43,458 nt of DNA from an uncultured Oscillospiraceae bacterium (GCA_934481355.1 CAKSPH010000020.1:1-43458), one strand, 5' to 3'; positions 23,321 to 31,512 are shown, numbered from the stretch's first letter. The notes: generated from the sequence alone by a model not told the origin. Translations and numbers: made by a program.

Positions 23321-24685
23321 ATGAAAGAACTAACTTCCGGCAAGCCGATGAAGCTTATCATCGGCTTTGCCCTTCCCGTGCTTCTGGGACTTGTGTTCCA
23401 GCAGGCTTATACCCTCACGGATACAATAATAATCGGCAGGCAGCTCGGTCAGGATTCTCTGGCGGCGGTAGGCTCCACCTCGGCGGTGGTATCGCTGATG
23501 TTCAACATCATCAACGGGCTTGTCACCGGTTTCGCCATAATCATCGCGAAGAACTTCGGAGCCGGCGACCATGACGAAATGCGCCGCACCATCGCCCGGA
23601 CGCTCACGTTTTCGGCGGCTGCGGCGGCGCTCATCATCGTCGGGATAGCGGTGTTCATCGACCCGCTGCTCCTGGCGCTGGATACTCCGCAGGGAATTTT
23701 CAGCGAGGCGCGCACCTACCTCATCATTGTGGATATCGGGCTTGTGGCTACGCTGTTCTATAATCTGGAATCCGCCGTGCTGCGCGCGGTGGGCGACAGC
23801 GTTATCCCGCTGGTCATTCTGGTGATCTCCACGGTGCTGAACATCGGGCTGGATCTCCTGATGGTGTGTGCAATGCAGATGGGAGTTGCCGGCGCGGCTC
23901 TCGCGACTGTAATAGCCCAGCTCGTTTCCGCAGCGGTCTGCCTTGTCTACCTGATAAAGAAACGCCCCTTCCTCATCGTGAAGCCCGGGGATTTCAGGTT
24001 CACGGCGGCTTCATCTGCGGAACTCCTCAGCGCGGGCTGCGGAATGGCGCTGATGTACTCCATCGTTGACATCGGCTCGATAGTCCTCCAGAACGGAATA
24101 AACGGCTTCGGCGAGGACATAATCGCGGCGCACACGGCGGCAAGAAAGATATTCGGATTCACGATAATGCCGTTCTCGGCGCTGAGCGCCACCCTTGTGA
24201 CCTACACCAGCCAGAACCGCGGCGCGGGTAAATACTCCCGCATTGGAAAGGGCGTGCGCTCGGGGCTTCTGCTGGGATTCGCCTGCGCGGCGCTCGACGT
24301 GCTGCTTATCTTCACCGCAGGCAGGGCGATGGTCGGGATAATTCTGCCGGACTGTGCGCGGTACGTTGAGGACACGGCGGTGCAGTACCTCTGGATAAAC
24401 GTGCCGTTCTATTTCTGCCTTGTGGTGCTTCTGGAGCTCCGCAGCACGCTTCAGGGGCTCGGACAGAGCGCCGTGCCCATCGGCGCAAGCTGCATTGAGC
24501 TTATATGGAAGATCTGCACGGTACTGTTCATGATACCGTGGCTCGGATACATGGGGGTTATCCTCTCCGAGCCGATAATCTGGACCGCCTGCGCAATAGT
24601 CATCGGAATAATCGCGCTCGTCACATTCCGGAAGCTCCCGAAAGAGGACGCAGCGCATGAAACGGCGAAAGGAGCCACAGAATGA
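23321..24685 (+). CDS. MATE family efflux transporter
   Basis: 454 residues, twelve predicted helices in two bundles. N-terminal GKPMKLIIGFALPVLLGLVFQQAYTLTDTIIIGRQLG and VGSTSAVVSLMFNIINGLVTGFAIIIAKNFGAGD are family hallmarks, as is the second-half MPFSALSATLVTYTSQNRGAGK. Exports drugs or metabolites by Na+ or H+ antiport; substrate not predictable. Its stop overlaps the MoxR start (ATGA). Confidence 0.93.
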   Translation: MKELTSGKPMKLIIGFALPVLLGLVFQQAYTLTDTIIIGRQLGQDSLAAVGSTSAVVSLMFNIINGLVTGFAIIIAKNFGAGDHDEMRRTIARTLTFSAAAAALIIVGIAVFIDPLLLALDTPQGIFSEARTYLIIVDIGLVATLFYNLESAVLRAVGDSVIPLVILVISTVLNIGLDLLMVCAMQMGVAGAALATVIAQLVSAAVCLVYLIKKRPFLIVKPGDFRFTAASSAELLSAGCGMALMYSIVDIGSIVLQNGINGFGEDIIAAHTAARKIFGFTIMPFSALSATLVTYTSQNRGAGKYSRIGKGVRSGLLLGFACAALDVLLIFTAGRAMVGIILPDCARYVEDTAVQYLWINVPFYFCLVVLLELRSTLQGLGQSAVPIGASCIELIWKICTVLFMIPWLGYMGVILSEPIIWTACAIVIGIIALVTFRKLPKEDAAHETAKGATE

Positions 24686-25611
24686 TAAAGGAACTATCCG
24701 AAAAGCTGACGGACAACGTGTCCCTCGCGGTAAAGGGAAAGCGCCGGGAACTTCGGCTGATATGCGCGGCAATGCTGGCGGGAGGCCACGTGCTTCTCGA
24801 GGACGTCCCCGGCACCGGAAAGACCCTGCTCGCACGCTCGCTCGCGAAGTCCGTTGACGCGGATTTTCGCAGGATACAGTTTACGCCGGACCTGCTTCCG
24901 TCAGATATCACCGGCATAAACTTCTACAACATGAAGCAGCAGGAATTCCAGCTCAGAAAGGGTCCGGTGTTCGCTAATATAATCCTCGCGGACGAGATAA
25001 ACCGCGCCACTCCGCGTACTCAGTCGGCACTTCTGGAGTGCATGGAGGAAAAGCAGACCACCATTGACGGCGACACTTACCCACTGCCGCAGCCGTTTTT
25101 CGTTATCGCAACGCAGAATCCCGTGGAGACTCAGGGAACATATCCTCTGCCGGAGGCTCAGCTCGACCGCTTCATGATACGTCTGGCGCTGGGCTATCCC
25201 GACCGGGGCGAGGAGATAGCGGTAATAGGCGGCGCAGTTAAACGGGAGCTTTCAGCGGTGTGCTCCGCTGAAGAGCTGGTAAAGGCTCAGCAGGAAATAA
25301 ATTCCTGCAAGGCAGGTGAAGCGGTGTGCAGCTACATCGCGGATATCGCGGCGGCTACCCGCCGCCACGGCAGCGTGAAGCTCGGGCTTTCCACCAGAGG
25401 AGCCGTGGCGCTCCGCAGAATGGCGTGCGCCCTTGCGATGATGTCCGGGCGGGACTACGCGATGCCGCAGGACGTGCTGGAGGCGGCTCCCTACGTCATA
25501 AACCACAGGCTTATATGCCGGGGGTACTCCGGGGCAGGCGGCGCGGCAAAGGCTGCGGACGACGTTCTGCGGCAGGTGCTGGACAGCGTCCCCGTGCCGA
25601 CGGAAGGCTGA
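24682..25611 (+). CDS. MoxR-family AAA+ ATPase
   Basis: 309 residues. Walker A LLEDVPGTGKTLLA (about 38-51), the FTPDLLPSDITG segment, Walker B ANIILADEINRATPRTQSALLECMEE, sensor ATQNPVETQGTYPLPEAQLDRF, and a C-terminal lid with LGLSTRGAVALRRMA. MoxR proteins act as chaperones for partners carrying von Willebrand-like or membrane domains, usually encoded next to a DUF58 protein, as here. Confidence 0.94.
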   Translation: MIKELSEKLTDNVSLAVKGKRRELRLICAAMLAGGHVLLEDVPGTGKTLLARSLAKSVDADFRRIQFTPDLLPSDITGINFYNMKQQEFQLRKGPVFANIILADEINRATPRTQSALLECMEEKQTTIDGDTYPLPQPFFVIATQNPVETQGTYPLPEAQLDRFMIRLALGYPDRGEEIAVIGGAVKRELSAVCSAEELVKAQQEINSCKAGEAVCSYIADIAAATRRHGSVKLGLSTRGAVALRRMACALAMMSGRDYAMPQDVLEAAPYVINHRLICRGYSGAGGAAKAADDVLRQVLDSVPVPTEG

Positions 25612-25612
25612 T

Positions 25613-26773
25613 ATGGAGCTTATCGTAATTGCGCTTATCCTCGCGGCTGTGCTTGTCGGTCAGTATTACCTGTACGAAAAGCTGGGTCAGCGCGGGCTGA
25701 GCTACAAGCTCACCGTAAGACGGCGCGGCACCGAGGGAGTACCCGCCGGAAGCGGCTCCGTCATCGAAGCCTTTGAGGACGAGGAGATCGAGATAATCGA
25801 GGAGATAGACAACGCGAAGATACTGCCGCTGCCGTGGGTCAGGACCGAAATAAGCTGCTCCCGCTGGCTGAGCTTCTACGGGAGCTCAGCGAACTCCAGG
25901 GACCCGGCGCAGAAAGGGCTCATCTCCGGGATATTCACGCTGAAGGGCCGCCAGAAATGCCGCCGCACATGGAAGGTGAAGTGCGAGAAACGCGGGCTTT
26001 TCACCATTGAGGACGCCTCGATCGTAGTCAGCGACCTGTTCGGACTGGTGCGCTCCGCCCGGATAATAAAACTCGGTCAGGAGCTGCGGGTGCTCCCTGT
26101 CCCCGCCGACATGGAGTGCGGCGATATGTCCGGGGACGTGTTCATCGGGGAGCTACCGGTGCGGCGCTTCGTGCTGCCCGACCCGTTCGTTATCAGCGGC
26201 GCGCGGGAATACTCCGGGCGGGAGCCGATGAACCGCATTCACTGGGCGCAGAGCGCGCGGTGCGGCTCGCTGATGGTCTACAACAACGAATTCACTACTG
26301 AGCGCCGGGTGCTGGTGCTGCTGAACGTCCAGCGAAGCTACCACGGAGAGAAGCAGCGCATATCCGTGCCCATACTGGAGGCGCTGATAAAGGGCGCGGC
26401 GTTCATGCTGGATTACTGCTGCCGCACCCACACAGAGTGCGCGCTTGCGGCAAACTCCCCGAAGCCGGTGTACTCCGAGCCCGGGGAGGGCTACGTCCAC
26501 ATGATGGAGCAGCTCCGCAGCCTTGCGGAAATTAAAAGCTCCTGCGGGGAGCATATCGACGATTTCATCTCCGGGGCGGATTTCACGGGATTTACAGACG
26601 TGGTATTCGTCAGCAGCTTCCTTGACGAAAAGTGCGCGGAAACGCTGCGCGGGCTTTCCCGGAACGGCAGGAGCATAACGATATTCTCCACGGATATCGA
26701 GGAAACAGACCTCTGCGACGTGCTCCACATTCCGCGCAAACAGTACTATCTGCCGGACGGCGGCGAAGAATAG
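25613..26773 (+). CDS. DUF58 domain protein, MoxR partner
   Basis: 386 residues. One N-terminal membrane helix (IVIALILAAVLVGQYYL), then a beta-rich region, and the DUF58 core REYSGREPMNRIHWAQSARCGSLMVYNNEF (about 205-230). A von Willebrand-type domain follows (VLVLLNVQ, DVVFVSSFLDE, ITIFSTDIEE). Starts one base after the MoxR stop. Confidence 0.93.
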   Translation: MELIVIALILAAVLVGQYYLYEKLGQRGLSYKLTVRRRGTEGVPAGSGSVIEAFEDEEIEIIEEIDNAKILPLPWVRTEISCSRWLSFYGSSANSRDPAQKGLISGIFTLKGRQKCRRTWKVKCEKRGLFTIEDASIVVSDLFGLVRSARIIKLGQELRVLPVPADMECGDMSGDVFIGELPVRRFVLPDPFVISGAREYSGREPMNRIHWAQSARCGSLMVYNNEFTTERRVLVLLNVQRSYHGEKQRISVPILEALIKGAAFMLDYCCRTHTECALAANSPKPVYSEPGEGYVHMMEQLRSLAEIKSSCGEHIDDFISGADFTGFTDVVFVSSFLDEKCAETLRGLSRNGRSITIFSTDIEETDLCDVLHIPRKQYYLPDGGEE

Positions 26774-26784
26774 GCGGTGAACTC

Positions 26785-28137
26785 ATGCAGGAAAAAATAC
26801 TGAGCACGCTGGCGGTGCTGTGCCAGTTCCTGACGCTGTACCCGGCGGTAGTTGTTACCGAGGGCGCGGCTTTCGGGAAATTCGTCTGGTGGCACTATTT
26901 CGCAATGTACGCGGTGATCGCGCTGTTCTATATTTCCGGGCGGGCGCTGGGTCAGTGGTCGTCAAGGGCGGGACTTTCCCGGAAAGCGAAGCCCTGGGCA
27001 ATGTTCCTGGCGCGGACGGGGTTCATTCTTCCGGGAGCGCTGTTCTGCGTGGTCGGCGGACTGTGCGGGCTCCACGCGGGGGTGTTCCTTTATCTGCTTC
27101 CTGGGTGCGTCGCCGGCTACTTCGGAGGGTACCTCTCCGCCGGAAAGGGTTACAGCGACATCTTCACGCGCGGATGGTTCGCGGTGTATTTCGTGCTGGC
27201 GGTAGTGGCGGCTTTTCTGCTGAATTTCACGCATGACGTGGCTGTCATAAACAGCGGAATGACGCAACTTTCCGCGTCTTTCATCATACTTATCGCGGGG
27301 GCGGCAGTCCTCACGAATCAGACAAACATTGATATGCAGACCCGCCAGCGTGCCGGAGGAAAAGCCGTACTCCCGGCGGGAGTGCGCGGCTACAATGCAA
27401 AGCTAATCGCCGGCGCGGCGGGGCTTATCGCGGCGCTGTGCCTGTTCGCCCGTCCGATTGCAGGAGGAATATTCTCGCTGCTGAAAATGCTGATACAGTG
27501 GCTTATATCGCTTCTGAACAGGAACAGCGCGGATGACCCGCAGGACGGCTCCATGGACGAAAACACCGCCGATGACTTCGATTTCCCGGTGAACGAAAAT
27601 CCGCTGTTCCAGCTTCTGATATACGTCCTGATAGGGGTGCTGATATTCCTTGCGATAAGGTTCAGGCGGCAGATTTGGGCGTTCATAAAGGAGCTTTTCC
27701 AGCCGCTGTTCAGGCTCCCGGTGCAGGAATCCCGGCAGCCGTTCGTTGACGAATTCAGCGACAGCACGCAGCGCGGGATCTCCGGGCGGGAGCAGCGCCG
27801 CACCGAGCGCGGGCTCGTCCGCAGGTATCGCCGCGAGAGCGACCCGGCGCTGAAATTCCGGGCAGGATACGAGCTGTATCTTGTCCGGCTGGGAGCCTCG
27901 GCATTTCCGCATCTTCCCACAGACACGACTACGGTGCACTCCGACAAGGGGGAGCGCGCCTTCGGAGAGCGCCTTGAAAACGGCGAGGTCAGCCGGATGG
28001 TAAGGACCTACGACCGCGTGCGCTACGGCGGGGAAACTCCAGACAATGAGGACTTGGCGGAACTCGACAGGATTCTCACGGAAATAAAGGCGATAAGGTC
28101 ACCTCTAAAAACCGGTTTGAAAAGTGAAAATGGGTAG
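26785..28137 (+). CDS. Multi-spanning membrane protein of the MoxR-DUF58 operon
   Basis: 450 residues from ATG 26785 (GGCGGTGA site). Seven or eight hydrophobic segments, including LCQFLTLYPAVVV, YFAMYAVIALFYISG, AALCLFARPIAGGIFSLLKMLIQW and LLIYVLIGVLIFLAI. A soluble C-terminus follows with RRYRRESDPALKFRAGYELYLVRLGA, like the DUF4129 tail of operon partners that usually carry a transglutaminase; no transglutaminase core is seen here. The last codons (from TCA at 28099 to TAG) lie inside the repeat at 28097, so the tail SPLKTGLKSENG is element-derived. Confidence 0.85.
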   Translation: MQEKILSTLAVLCQFLTLYPAVVVTEGAAFGKFVWWHYFAMYAVIALFYISGRALGQWSSRAGLSRKAKPWAMFLARTGFILPGALFCVVGGLCGLHAGVFLYLLPGCVAGYFGGYLSAGKGYSDIFTRGWFAVYFVLAVVAAFLLNFTHDVAVINSGMTQLSASFIILIAGAAVLTNQTNIDMQTRQRAGGKAVLPAGVRGYNAKLIAGAAGLIAALCLFARPIAGGIFSLLKMLIQWLISLLNRNSADDPQDGSMDENTADDFDFPVNENPLFQLLIYVLIGVLIFLAIRFRRQIWAFIKELFQPLFRLPVQESRQPFVDEFSDSTQRGISGREQRRTERGLVRRYRRESDPALKFRAGYELYLVRLGASAFPHLPTDTTTVHSDKGERAFGERLENGEVSRMVRTYDRVRYGGETPDNEDLAELDRILTEIKAIRSPLKTGLKSENG

Positions 28138-28255
28138 AGTGCACCGAATGCGATGAAAGCCGACGAAGTAAGGCTGTATGCCTTACGAGGAGGTTTGAAG
28201 AAGCAGGCGGTGTGCTATACACATTTTCACTCAAACAAGGTTTTTAGAGGTGACC
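28097..28255 (+). repeat. 159-bp MITE-like element, copy 1
   Basis: GGTCACCTCTAAAAACC (28097-28113) and GGTTTTTAGAGGTGACC (28239-28255) at the ends. Outer arms pair through GTGAAAATG and the CAC/GTG blocks; the core hairpin AAGGCTGTATGCCTT is followed by ACGAGGAGG. Almost identical over its length to the copies at 31298 and 39456. Flanks ATAA / ATAT are an imperfect 4-bp match. It overlaps the end of the preceding membrane protein gene. An internal frame (MKADEVRLYALRGG) exists but is part of the palindrome. Confidence 0.9.
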
Positions 28256-28265
28256 ATATGAAAAT

Positions 28266-28291
28266 GCGCCCCTGCTTTTACGCAGGGGCGC
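28266..28291 (-). terminator. Terminator of the TM1266-ABC operon
   Basis: GCGCCCCTGC-TTTTAC-GCAGGGGCGC, a perfect 10-bp stem, followed leftward by ATTTTCAT on the minus strand. Confidence 0.75.
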
Positions 28292-28297
28292 CGCTGT

Positions 28298-29656
28298 TTA
28301 CATTCGTATTATCTGCATGGCAGAAAGCTCCTCGGCCTCGGAAATATCGTGCGTTACAAGTACCGCCGTCTTTCCCCGGAGCTTTTCCCGGCAGTAGTCC
28401 AGCACCTGATTCCTGGTGGCTTCGTCCAGCCCCTTGAAAGGCTCGTCGAGGACTATCGCGCCGTACTCCGAAAGGAGCGCCCGGACAAGCGCCGTGCGCC
28501 GCTTCATTCCGCCGGATAGCTCCCGCACGGGTCTTTTTTCGCAGCCGGAAAGCCCCACGGAATCAAGCGCGGCGGATATTTCCGCGTCGGAAAGTCCGCT
28601 GTTCACAAGCCGGATATTCGCGGAGACCGTGAGATTCTCACACAGCCTGTCCTCCTGAAATACCGCCGAGAAACGCGCCCCGGGAGGGTCGATAAGCACC
28701 TCCCCGCCGTCCGGCGCGAGAAGCCCGGTAAGCAGTGAAAGAAGCGTCGTCTTTCCGCAGCCGGAGGCTCCCGCCACCGCGGTAAGCTCCCCGGAGGGTA
28801 TTTCGCAGGAAAAGCCGTCCAGCACCGTATTTCCGCCGTAGCGCCTGGTAAGTCCGCGCACGGTGATCCCCGCCGGACGAAATCCACCCGCCGGAGCGCC
28901 CCTGCGGTCTGCCAGCGCGGAAACCGCCCCCGCCGCCGCGTTCACCAGCAGAAGCAGGAGCTTCTCGCTGAGCCAGCTCAGGAGTATCACGGCTATGGTC
29001 CACGCGAAAAGATCGGCGGTCTCAAGGTAGATTTTCGCCTCGTACAGCTTCTCGCCTATCGACCCGGAAGGGATACCGATTATCTCGGCGGCGGCGCCGC
29101 TCTTCCAGCTAAGCCCCACAGCGAGCCGCACAGACGCCCGGAAATACGGCAGTAGCTGCGGCAGATACACCCCCGCCGCCCGCCGGAGCGCAGGCACCCG
29201 GAAAACCTCCGCCATCTCCCGGAGCTTCGGGTCAAGGCTCTCTATGCCCTCCAGCATATTTGAATACACTATCGGAAGTGAGATCAGAAACGACACCAGA
29301 GTTGAAAGATTCCGGGAGCTGACCCAGACAAGCGCAAGCACCGTTATACTCGCCACCGGAACGGCTTTCACCGCCGACACCAGCGGCGACAGCAGCGTTC
29401 TGACGAACCGGATCTTCCCCGCAAGCACGGCGAGAACGGTCCCGCCTGCCAGCCCCAGCCCGAAACCCGCCATTATCCTGCCCGCGGAGAATCCCACGCT
29501 TTTCAGGAAATCCGCGGTCAGGGCGAGCTCGAAAAGGCGGCGCACCGCCTGCACCGGGGAAACCAGCAGTATCTCCTGCCGCAGAAGCATTGCCCCCGCC
29601 TGCCACAGCGCCAGCCAGAAGAACACGCACGCGGCGATTATGAGTTTCTTTTTCAT
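28298..29656 (-). CDS. Fused ABC permease-ATPase, NitT/TauT (SsuBC/ThiXZ) type
   Basis: 452 residues. The N-terminal half is a permease of about six helices with the EAA-like LREMAEVFRVPALRRAAGVYLPQLLPYFRASVRLAVGLSWKSGAAAEIIG; the C-terminal half (from about 255) is an ATPase with Walker A GASGCGKTTLL, signature LSGGMKRRTALVRALL, Walker B AIVLDEPFKGLD and a VTHDISEAEEL switch. The two are normally separate genes; here one reading frame joins them through a short RRGAPAGGFRP linker, with no frame break. The ATPase half is short (about 200 residues) and ends soon after the switch region. Substrate unknown. Confidence 0.9.
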   Translation of the reverse strand: MKKKLIIAACVFFWLALWQAGAMLLRQEILLVSPVQAVRRLFELALTADFLKSVGFSAGRIMAGFGLGLAGGTVLAVLAGKIRFVRTLLSPLVSAVKAVPVASITVLALVWVSSRNLSTLVSFLISLPIVYSNMLEGIESLDPKLREMAEVFRVPALRRAAGVYLPQLLPYFRASVRLAVGLSWKSGAAAEIIGIPSGSIGEKLYEAKIYLETADLFAWTIAVILLSWLSEKLLLLLVNAAAGAVSALADRRGAPAGGFRPAGITVRGLTRRYGGNTVLDGFSCEIPSGELTAVAGASGCGKTTLLSLLTGLLAPDGGEVLIDPPGARFSAVFQEDRLCENLTVSANIRLVNSGLSDAEISAALDSVGLSGCEKRPVRELSGGMKRRTALVRALLSEYGAIVLDEPFKGLDEATRNQVLDYCREKLRGKTAVLVTHDISEAEELSAMQIIRM

Positions 29657-29684
29657 GCGCGCTCCCCCTGATTAAAATTACGCG

Positions 29685-30794
29685 TTACGCGCCGTAGTAG
29701 AAGTCGTCCCCGGGGAGCGCCCCGCCCACGGAAGCCGCCGCGCTGTCAAACAGCACTCCCAGATAGCCTGAGAGTTTCTCCTTCATCTCAGCGCCGGAAA
29801 TAAACACGATGTTGCATTTCGGCAGAGCCTTTTCAGCCACCGCCGCCGGAACTATGTCGAACTTTCCGATAAGCTGCGCCGCGTCTGCAACATTCGCGCT
29901 GACGTAATCAACTGAAGCGCCGTATTCCTCCAGGAAGCTGTCCACCGCCGCCGGATAATCCTCGATGAACTCGCTGCGGGCGATAACCACGCCTGTCACA
30001 AGGGCGCTTCCGTTGTTGAGCTCCTCCCACGCGGAATTAAGGTCGAGCACTACGTTTACATTCTCGTTTTTCGTCTGCGCGGTGGTCACGAACGGCTGCG
30101 GGAGCATTGCGGCGCTTCCCTCGTCGGAAACAAGCGCGCTCAGGCACTCGGCGTGCTCGCTCTTCCATTCAATGGTGACGTCGCTGTCCGGGTCTATGCC
30201 GCTCTGGGTCAGGATGTAGCGCAGGGCGTACTCCGGGGTAGCGCCCTTTCCGCTGGCGTAGATGGTCTTTCCTTTCAGGTCAGCCGGGGAGGTTATGGTG
30301 GGCTCGCCGTTCTCGACTATGTACAGCACGCCGAGGGTGTTTATGGCAAGCACCTCCACGCCGCCCTCCGTCTTGTTGTAAAGTACGGAGGCGAGGTTCG
30401 CGGGAACGCACGCGATGTCTATGTTACCCTGAACTATCCCCGGGGTGAGCTCGTCCGCCGCTCCTGCGACCGTGAACTGGAACTCGCTGTTTTCGCTCTC
30501 ATCGTCCATCATCTTTATCATGCCCATTGCGGTGGGACCTTTCAGCGCGGCTATCCTTATCTGCGCGGGGGCAGGGGTCTCGGATTCCGCTGTCGGCTCT
30601 GCCTGAGCCGTGGGCTCCGCCTGCGATGTGGGCTGATTTTCAGCGGCGCTTTCCTCCGGCGCGGAGCTTTCCGCCGTGGAAGCCTGCGGCGCGCTCTCCC
30701 TGGCGCTGCTCTCCGGCGAAGCGGAACAGCCCGCCATTATTCCCATGCAGAGGAACGCGGCAAGCGCTCCCTTCAATTTCTTACTGATACTCAT
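29685..30794 (-). CDS. ABC substrate-binding lipoprotein, NitT/TauT (NMT1/THI5-like) type
   Basis: 369 residues. Lipobox IMAGC after a signal helix, a Ser/Glu/Pro/Thr-rich linker (about 25-77), then IRIAALKGPTAMGMIKMM, AADELTPGIVQGNIDIACVPANLASVLYNK, LKGKTIYASGKGATPEYALRYILTQSGID and AAMLPQPFVTTA, the usual order in this family. Related proteins bind thiamine precursors, sulfonates, nitrate or aromatic acids. Start overlaps the regulator gene by four bases. Confidence 0.9.
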   Translation of the reverse strand: MSISKKLKGALAAFLCMGIMAGCSASPESSARESAPQASTAESSAPEESAAENQPTSQAEPTAQAEPTAESETPAPAQIRIAALKGPTAMGMIKMMDDESENSEFQFTVAGAADELTPGIVQGNIDIACVPANLASVLYNKTEGGVEVLAINTLGVLYIVENGEPTITSPADLKGKTIYASGKGATPEYALRYILTQSGIDPDSDVTIEWKSEHAECLSALVSDEGSAAMLPQPFVTTAQTKNENVNVVLDLNSAWEELNNGSALVTGVVIARSEFIEDYPAAVDSFLEEYGASVDYVSANVADAAQLIGKFDIVPAAVAEKALPKCNIVFISGAEMKEKLSGYLGVLFDSAAASVGGALPGDDFYYGA

Positions 30795-31078
30795 TTTGTA
30801 TTGTCCTTTCCGTCAGTTTTATCCGCGCCCTGCTTTGAATACACCGCCTTTGCGGTGACTCCCGGAAGCCGCCCGAGCCTGCCGGACAGCGCCGAAACTA
30901 CGTCCATCGGCGCGTCAAGGACAACGTTGATGATATTTAGTCCCTTTTCCCGGTAGGGTATGCCCATTCTGCCGATGATGTACTCCCGGCAGCCGTGCAG
31001 CAGGGAGTTTATCTCGCCGGCGCTGTCCCCGCAGCTTATTATCATGGAGATTACCGCAACGCGCGTTTCTTCCTGCAT
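30791..31078 (-). CDS. TM1266-family putative iron-only hydrogenase system regulator
   Basis: 95 residues from ATG 31078, preceded by TCGGAGGG. The sequence TRVAVISMIISCGDSAGEINSLLHGCREYIIGRMGIPYREKGLNIINVVLDAPMDVVSALSGRLGRLPGV follows the TM1266 family closely: a small NikR-C/ACT-like ferredoxin fold proposed to regulate [FeFe]-hydrogenase genes. It has a ~15-residue polar tail beyond the family's usual end. It is the first gene of the ABC operon, so it may sense the transported ligand. Longer upstream frame runs through the attenuator and is rejected. Confidence 0.9.
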   Translation of the reverse strand: MQEETRVAVISMIISCGDSAGEINSLLHGCREYIIGRMGIPYREKGLNIINVVLDAPMDVVSALSGRLGRLPGVTAKAVYSKQGADKTDGKDNTK

Positions 31079-31092
31079 AATATTACCCTCCG

Positions 31093-31127
31093 AAATAAAA
31101 AAGACCTTTTCCTCTGCTTGGAAAAGG
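31093..31127 (-). terminator. Attenuator terminator before the TM1266 gene
   Basis: On the minus strand CCTTTTCC (31120-31127) pairs with GGAAAAGG (31105-31112), followed by TCTTTTTTATTT. It ends 15 bases before the start codon and inside the leader, so read-through must be regulated for the operon to be expressed. Confidence 0.85.
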
Positions 31128-31260
31128 CGCACGAATACTCCCCCGCATCCCTGCGGAGCAGTGCTATTTGCCTTTTGCCTCAAGTCCTGCGGAGTTTCGG
31201 CAGCAGATGTTCAGCGTTTCCTTGCCGTAAGGCGCATGGGCGGCTTCCGGTGCGGATACT
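31128..31260 (-). promoter_or_regulatory. Structured leader of unknown class (riboswitch candidate)
   Basis: About 130 nt between promoter and attenuator. A stem CGGCA...TGCCG surrounds AAGGAAACGCTGAACATC; CTCCGCAGG occurs twice (minus strand, 31186-31194 and 31150-31158), and both copies can pair with TGCGGGGGAG (31138-31147), which suggests alternative folds. It lacks the marks of cobalamin, TPP, SAM-I, FMN, lysine or T-box leaders that I can check by eye. Confidence 0.5.
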
Positions 31261-31266
31261 TATATT

Positions 31267-31295
31267 ATGATATCATATTCCGGCGGGATTGTCAA
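31267..31295 (-). promoter_or_regulatory. Promoter of the TM1266-ABC operon
   Basis: Minus strand: TTGACA (31290-31295), a 17-base spacer, TATCAT (31267-31272). The neighbouring repeat element begins two bases beyond the -35 box. Confidence 0.8.
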
Positions 31296-31297
31296 TA

Positions 31298-31456
31298 GGG
31301 AACCTCTAAAAACCGGTTTGAAAAGGGAAAATGGGTAGAGTGCACCGAATGCGATGAAAGCCGACGAAGTAAGGCTGTATGCCTTACGAGGAGGTTTGAA
31401 GAAGCAGTCGGTGTGCTATACACATTTTCACTCAAACAAGGTTTTTAGAGGTGACC
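31298..31456 (+). repeat. 159-bp MITE-like element, copy 2
   Basis: Left end GGGAACCTCTAAAAACC, right end GGTTTTTAGAGGTGACC; the interior is nearly identical to the copies at 28097 and 39456. AATA flanks both ends (31294-31297 and 31457-31460), a probable target duplication. It lies between the divergent promoters of the TM1266 operon and the amidohydrolase gene. The left end shares the GGGAAC variation with the 39456 copy. Confidence 0.9.
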
Positions 31457-31483
31457 AATATATAAGCTTACCGAAAAAAATAA

Positions 31484-31512
31484 TGGACAACAGAGAAATT
31501 CTGTGCTATAAT
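31484..31512 (+). promoter_or_regulatory. Promoter of the amidohydrolase gene with a symmetric spacer
   Basis: TGGACA (31484-31489), a 17-base spacer, TATAAT (31507-31512). The spacer contains the inverted repeat ACAGA-GAAAT-TCTGT (31490-31504), a possible repressor site. Confidence 0.65.

Noticed and set aside
28153..28437. ORFs starting inside the repeat (MKADEVRLYALRGG..., also at 31354 in front of the amidohydrolase)
   Set aside because: The peptide is a reading of the palindromic repeat, present identically in each copy; there is no ribosome site, and the 28153 frame continues into the antisense of the ABC gene.
31128..31260. TPP, cobalamin or T-box identity for the TM1266 leader
   Set aside because: No CTGAGA/GATCTGG of TPP, no B12 box and no T-box sequence are seen; class left open.
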